Shown in pieces: positions 30,132-33,795 of a stretch of 33,795 bases of DNA. The notes under the pieces are model-generated. The model ran no database searches and was not told where the DNA came from. It saw only the letters and a list, made by a program, of their open reading frames with translations. The translations under genes were made by a program, and so were the position numbers. Where the stretch lies: contig CAIOSY010000008.1 of NCBI GenBank assembly GCA_903861075.1, forward strand, positions 1 to 33,795, in the 5' to 3' direction. Within the stretch, counting starts at the first letter, position 1, and each line of letters opens with the position of its first letter. Origin of the DNA: an uncultured Nitrosomonadales bacterium (GTDB taxonomy: Bacteria > Pseudomonadota > Gammaproteobacteria > Burkholderiales > Gallionellaceae).

Positions 30132-31172
30132 ATGAAAAAAGTATTGATTCTAGGTGTAAATGGCTTTATTGGTCACCATCTGTCTAACTGTATTTTGGCG
30201 AATACAAATTGGGAAGTGTACGGCATGGATATGAGTTCGGAGCGCATTTGTGATCTCATTGGTCATGAGCGTTTTCATTTTTTTGAAGGTGATATTACGA
30301 TCAATAAGGAATGGGTTGAATATCATGTTAAAAAATGCGATGTCATTTTGCCGCTCGTTGCAATCGCCACACCGTCTACTTACGTTAAGCAGCCCTTGCG
30401 TGTTTTTGAGCTGGATTTTGAGGCGAATATGCCTATCGTGCGTGCTGCGGTTAAATATGGCAAGCATCTGGTATTCCCTTCAACTTCTGAAGTGTACGGT
30501 ATGTGCCATGATGACGAATTCGATCCAGAAAACTCAGAATTGATTTGTGGTCCGATCAATAAACCGCGTTGGATTTACTCCTGCTCGAAGCAGTTAATGG
30601 ATCGTGTAATCTGGGGTTATGGTATGGAAGGGTTGAACTTTACTTTGTTCCGTCCGTTTAACTGGATTGGTGCCGGTTTGGACTCTATCCATACACCCAA
30701 AGAGGGTAGTTCTCGTGTAGTGACTCAATTCCTGGGGCATATCGTTCGGGGTGAGAATATCAGCCTGGTTGATGGTGGTCAGCAAAAACGGGCTTTTACC
30801 TATGTCGATGACGGTATTAACGCGCTGATGAAAATTATCGAAAACAAAGACGGTATTGCGACGGGCAAAATTTACAATATTGGTAATCCGGTCAATAATT
30901 TTTCAATTAAGGAGCTGGCTGGCATGATGTTGACGCTGGCGAATGAATATCCTGAGTATCGGGAATCAGCACAAAAAGTGAAAATTATAGAAACGACTGC
31001 CGCGGCCTACTATGGTACAGGTTATCAGGACGTGCAAAATCGTGTACCCAAAATCACCAATACTTGTGAAGAATTGAATTGGGCTCCTACTATCAATATG
31101 GCAGATACTCTGCGCAATATTTTTGATGCTTACCGTGGCCAGGTTGGCGAAGCACGTAAACTAATGGACTAA
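30132..31172 (+). CDS. UDP-glucuronate decarboxylase/dehydrogenase (stand-alone C-terminal half of ArnA)
   Basis: 346 residues of the extended SDR fold. NAD-binding GVNGFIGHHL is at the N-terminus. PSTSEVYGM carries the Ser-x-Glu pair matching ArnA Ser433/Glu434, YSCSKQLMDR the Tyr-Lys catalytic pair, and YQDVQNRVPKI the Arg304 that matches ArnA Arg619. The enzyme oxidises UDP-glucuronate at C4 with loss of C1-carboxyl-derived CO2, giving the UDP-4-keto-pentose used by ArnB. The ATG at 30132 follows AGGGAC and comes 10 bp after the formyltransferase stop; the open frame upstream overlaps that gene and is not needed. Confidence 0.94.
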   Translation: MKKVLILGVNGFIGHHLSNCILANTNWEVYGMDMSSERICDLIGHERFHFFEGDITINKEWVEYHVKKCDVILPLVAIATPSTYVKQPLRVFELDFEANMPIVRAAVKYGKHLVFPSTSEVYGMCHDDEFDPENSELICGPINKPRWIYSCSKQLMDRVIWGYGMEGLNFTLFRPFNWIGAGLDSIHTPKEGSSRVVTQFLGHIVRGENISLVDGGQQKRAFTYVDDGINALMKIIENKDGIATGKIYNIGNPVNNFSIKELAGMMLTLANEYPEYRESAQKVKIIETTAAAYYGTGYQDVQNRVPKITNTCEELNWAPTINMADTLRNIFDAYRGQVGEARKLMD

Positions 31173-31187
31173 AAGCAGGCGCGAAGA

Positions 31188-31225
31188 TTGAGTTAAAAGT
31201 GCAGCGGTGGCTTTTACTCAATTTT
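31188..31225 (+). terminator. Hairpin between the ArnA dehydrogenase gene and arnD
   Basis: TTGAGTTAAAAG and CTTTTACTCAA pair with one bulged T around an 11-nt loop and are followed by TTTT. The stem is AT-rich, so it may only attenuate; arnD, which starts 17 bp later, is still expected to be in the operon. I see no separate arnD promoter. Confidence 0.4.
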
Positions 31226-31242
31226 AAAATCTGAACTTGAAT

Positions 31243-32148
31243 ATGAAACAACTTGCCTTGCAAATTCATGTGGATACTTATCGCGGAACATGCGAGGGGG
31301 TGCCGCGTCTGATGGAGATACTGCAGCGTTATCATGCGCAGGGAACGTTTTTCTTTTCATTAGGGCCGGATCATACAGGACGAGCTATTAAGCGGGTGTT
31401 TCGACCCGGTTTTTTGGGTAAGGTGTCTCGTACCTCGGTTGTTGAACACTACGGCATTAAAACGCTGTTGTATGGTACCTTATTACCGTCCCCTGATATT
31501 GGTAAGCAGTGTGCGGCTATTATGCGCAGTGCACGCGATGCGGGCTTTGAAGTGGGTATTCATTGTTTTGATCATATTCGTTGGCAGGATTATGTGGCGA
31601 ACAAGAATGAAAAATGGACAAGGTGTGAATTGCAGCGCGCGATTGATCGCTATACTGAGATTTTTGGTATAGCACCCCATGCGCATGCGGCTGCAGGCTG
31701 GCAGATGAATCGACATGCTCAGCGGTTAATGCAGGGCATGGAATTTGAATATTCGTCTAATACGCGGGGAACGCATCCTTTTATACCGACCTGGCAAGCT
31801 GAAATTATTGCATGCCCTGAATTGCCTACCACCCTGCCGACGTTGGATGAGCTGATGAACCGTGATGGCATTACGCTGGATAATGTCGCGCAATATGTTC
31901 TGAAATTGACTGCAGATGCGCCATCGACCGGCCATGTTTATACCTTGCATGCTGAATTGGAAGGCGGTAAGTGGATGCCGGTATTTGAGGCGCTGTTAAA
32001 AGGTTGGCAGGCTCAAGGTTATGAATTGGTCTCGATGCAGCAATATCATCAAGACCTGTCGCTAACCACTTTGCCTCGCCACGAAGTTTTGATGCGCGAA
32101 ATTGAGGGTCGTACCGGGGTGTTAGCTGTTCAGGGTGAAAGAAGTTAA
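31243..32148 (+). CDS. arnD: 4-deoxy-4-formamido-L-arabinose-phosphoundecaprenol deformylase
   Basis: 301 residues of the NodB/polysaccharide-deacetylase fold, near E. coli ArnD (296). The metal site is formed by Asp11 (LQIHVDTYRGT) and His107/His111 (VGIHCFDHIRWQD), and HAAAGWQMN is another family landmark. It removes the formyl group from the lipid-linked sugar, which makes the transfer pathway irreversible. The frame can start at a TTG two codons earlier (31237); I prefer the ATG at 31243. It is the last gene of the operon and ends at a strong terminator shared with ugd. Confidence 0.94.
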   Translation: MKQLALQIHVDTYRGTCEGVPRLMEILQRYHAQGTFFFSLGPDHTGRAIKRVFRPGFLGKVSRTSVVEHYGIKTLLYGTLLPSPDIGKQCAAIMRSARDAGFEVGIHCFDHIRWQDYVANKNEKWTRCELQRAIDRYTEIFGIAPHAHAAAGWQMNRHAQRLMQGMEFEYSSNTRGTHPFIPTWQAEIIACPELPTTLPTLDELMNRDGITLDNVAQYVLKLTADAPSTGHVYTLHAELEGGKWMPVFEALLKGWQAQGYELVSMQQYHQDLSLTTLPRHEVLMREIEGRTGVLAVQGERS

Positions 32149-32164
32149 GGTTCGTTGCTTGTAT

Positions 32165-32207
32165 AGCTAAAAAAATACCCCGCCTTAGGCGGGGTATTTT
32201 TTTAGCT
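32165..32207. terminator. Shared bidirectional terminator of arnD and ugd
   Basis: A perfect inverted repeat with 20-bp arms (32165-32184 and 32188-32207) around a 3-nt TTA loop. The core is ACCCCGCC/GGCGGGGT, flanked by an A run on one side and a T run on the other, so it works in both directions. The ugd stop codon (32202-32204) lies within the right arm. Confidence 0.9.
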
Positions 32208-33539
32208 TACTGTCGGAATATCCCGTCCTATACCGTGATACTCAATGCCCAAGGCTGTCATGTCGGCAGGTTCAAATAAATTGCGGCCGTCAAAAATAAC
32301 CGGCTGTTTAAGGCGCGCTTTAATGATAGAAAAATCGGGGCTCTTGAAGGCTTTCCATTCAGTTACGATTATGAGTGCATCGGCGTTCTGAAGGGCGTCC
32401 TTGGAATTTTCTGCATAGCGTAGGTCACTGCGTTCACCGTAAATGTGTTGTGTTTCTTTCATTGCAGCAGGATCGTAAGCGCACACAGTTGCACCTCTTG
32501 CCCAAAGGCCTTCCATTAGGACACGACTGGATGCCTCTCTCATATCATCCGTGCCGGGTTTAAAGGACAGTCCCCATAAAGCAAAGTGACAGCCCGTTAG
32601 GTCGTTACCAAATCGGCGGGTGATTTTATTAAGTAAAACATATTTTTGCGCGTCGTTGGCAAGTTCTACCGCTTCTAGCACTTTGAGTGGTAAGCCGTAT
32701 TCTTCGCCGGTGCGTTGCAAGGCGCGAATATCCTTGGGGAAGCAGGAACCCCCATAGCCGCAACCGGCGTATAAGAAACTAAAGCCGATGCGCTGATCAG
32801 AGCCGATACCTTTACGTACGTGCTCGATGTCTGCTCCGACGCGTTCAGCCAGGTTGGCAAGTTCATTCATGAAAGAGATACGTGTTGCCAGCATGGCATT
32901 GGCAGCATATTTAGTTAATTCTGCTGAGCGGATGTCCATGACAATAAGACGTTCGTGATTACGCTGAAAGGGGGCGTACATTTCGCGCATAATTTTGATA
33001 GCAGCTTCATCTTCGGCACCAATAACAATGCGATCAGGGCGATTGAAATCGTCTATTGCCGCCCCTTCCTTGAGAAATTCAGGATTGGATACCATACTGA
33101 ATGCCACGCTTAATCCCCGCAAGTCCAGTTCATCCTGAACAGCTTGTTTGACTTTATCAGCCGTGCCAACAGGAACGGTCGATTTATCCACAATAACCTT
33201 GAATTCTGTCATGTGTCGTGCGATGTTGCGGGCGGCAGCGATGACGTATTGCAGATCTGCCGAGCCATCTTCATCAGAAGGTGTTCCTACGGCGATCATT
33301 TGTACCAGACCGTGCGAGACACTTAACGCAACGTCTGTTGTGAAGCGCAGGCGTCCGGCTTCAATATTGCGTTTAATGACTTCATCCAGACCCGGTTCGT
33401 AGATAGGTACGCCACCATTATTAAGCAATGTTATTTTGCGTGGATCAACATCGAGGCACAGTACGTCATTACCCAAGTCTGCCAGGCACGCACCTGACAC
33501 CAAACCGACATAGCCGGAACCAATTACAGTGATTTTCAT
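32202..33539 (-). CDS. ugd: UDP-glucose 6-dehydrogenase
   Basis: 445 residues. The Rossmann start [20 protein letters not shown] binds [17 protein letters not shown] and [15 protein letters not shown] follow, and the catalytic Cys266 sits in [13 protein letters not shown]. The C-terminal UDP-binding domain includes [16 protein letters not shown]. It oxidises UDP-glucose twice to UDP-glucuronate, the entry compound of the L-Ara4N pathway encoded by the convergent arn operon. It has its own promoter region (33540 onward) and may also serve capsule or exopolysaccharide synthesis. Confidence 0.97.
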   Translation of the reverse strand: MKITVIGSGYVGLVSGACLADLGNDVLCLDVDPRKITLLNNGGVPIYEPGLDEVIKRNIEAGRLRFTTDVALSVSHGLVQMIAVGTPSDEDGSADLQYVIAAARNIARHMTEFKVIVDKSTVPVGTADKVKQAVQDELDLRGLSVAFSMVSNPEFLKEGAAIDDFNRPDRIVIGAEDEAAIKIMREMYAPFQRNHERLIVMDIRSAELTKYAANAMLATRISFMNELANLAERVGADIEHVRKGIGSDQRIGFSFLYAGCGYGGSCFPKDIRALQRTGEEYGLPLKVLEAVELANDAQKYVLLNKITRRFGNDLTGCHFALWGLSFKPGTDDMREASSRVLMEGLWARGATVCAYDPAAMKETQHIYGERSDLRYAENSKDALQNADALIIVTEWKAFKSPDFSIIKARLKQPVIFDGRNLFEPADMTALGIEYHGIGRDIPTVS

Positions 33540-33737
33540 TGCAGTAAGTTTTCAAGAAATGAGGCATGCATTATGCCGTAGAATCAACTGCACGTCAGTC
33601 AAACAGGGTGCTTTTCGGTCATTATTTTAAGAATGCCGGGTATGGTTTTATACGTGACCATAGTATAGAGGCAGGATGTTAGATCGGGTTTCACATTGCA
33701 GGAGCGTGTGTAATTAAAATAAAAACGTAAATACTGT
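33540..33737. other. Intergenic region between ugd and the tRNA promoter
   Basis: About 200 bp without a credible ORF. It must hold the ugd promoter on the minus strand, but no convincing box pair was found. A short inverted repeat GGCAT-GCATT-ATGCC lies at 33563-33577, 24 bp upstream of the ugd start. The last 30 bases are A-rich and could act as an UP element for the tRNA promoter. Confidence 0.5.
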
Positions 33738-33766
33738 TTGACGAGGCGGGGTGGGTTTGCTATAGT
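33738..33766 (+). promoter_or_regulatory. Strong sigma-70 promoter of the initiator tRNA gene
   Basis: TTGACG (33738-33743), an exact 17-bp spacer and TATAGT (33761-33766) are near consensus. The predicted start site, about 33772-33774, is only a few bases before the tRNA 5' end. An A-rich stretch lies directly upstream. Confidence 0.8.
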
Positions 33767-33777
33767 TCGTTTTCTGA

Positions 33778-33795
33778 CGCGGGGTGGAGCAGCTC
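33778..33795 (+). tRNA. Initiator tRNA-Met (fMet), first 18 bases only
   Basis: The window ends in CGCGGGGTGGAGCAGCTC, which matches the 5' end of bacterial initiator tRNA: acceptor strand CGCGGGG with C1 (the base unpaired with A72 in initiators), T8, then D-stem GGAGCAG with A11, the purine typical of initiators. The rest of the gene, including the anticodon, lies beyond the window, so the identity rests on these bases and on the strong promoter in front. Confidence 0.8.

Overview
The window reads as an ordinary chromosomal stretch of a Gram-negative proteobacterium. The gene order exbB-exbD-lpxK-trm112-kdsB-adk, together with a membrane pyrophosphatase, suggests a betaproteobacterium, perhaps of the Nitrosomonadales/Gallionellales type with moderate GC. 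This placement is inference from gene content and order; no database was searched. I see no insertion sequences, phage genes, CRISPR arrays or rRNA genes.

Layout. (1) 1-2507 (-): 5' part of a membrane sensor kinase (MASE1, CHASE, two PAS, start of HisKA), cut by the window edge. (2) 2588-6315 (-): a compact run of pirin, cytochrome b561, two periplasmic YceI proteins and an Old Yellow Enzyme reductase, ending at a hairpin terminator. It diverges from a LysR regulator at 6409-7314 (+). (3) 7436-13403 (+): a PatZ-type ligase/GNAT protein acetyltransferase, a histone-deacetylase-family enzyme, and a cytoplasmic PAS histidine kinase with its NarL-type response regulator. (4) 13511-15541 (+): uvrB, convergent with hppA (15573-17609, -). 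(5) 17732-21862 (-): an envelope/housekeeping run exbB, exbD, lpxK, trm112, kdsB, adk and a GlcG/HbpS-like gene. (6) 21863-22251: a 389-bp gene-free region with DnaA-box and IHF-site matches, then xseA (+). (7) 23814-32148 (+): a complete L-Ara4N (lipid A / polymyxin-resistance) operon: arnT, one ArnE/F-like flippase subunit, arnB, an RlmN-like radical SAM gene, arnC, arnA split into two genes, and arnD. It converges with ugd (32202-33539, -) on a shared palindromic terminator. (8) The right edge holds a strong promoter and the first 18 bases of an initiator tRNA-Met.

How the genes fit together. Ugd makes UDP-glucuronate. The ArnA dehydrogenase half decarboxylates it, ArnB aminates it, the ArnA formyltransferase half formylates it, ArnC loads it on undecaprenyl phosphate, ArnD deformylates it, the ArnE/F-like protein flips it and ArnT transfers it to lipid A. 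kdsB and lpxK serve the same lipid A/Kdo structure. The acetyltransferase next to a deacetylase looks like a reversible acylation pair.

Most notable observations: an RlmN/Cfr-family gene with all catalytic cysteines inside the arn operon; a PatZ-like protein that keeps the ligase phosphohistidine; DnaA boxes plus an IHF site upstream of xseA; and a possible 41-residue Cys-rich leader ORF whose stop overlaps the arnT start. No wholly new system is evident.
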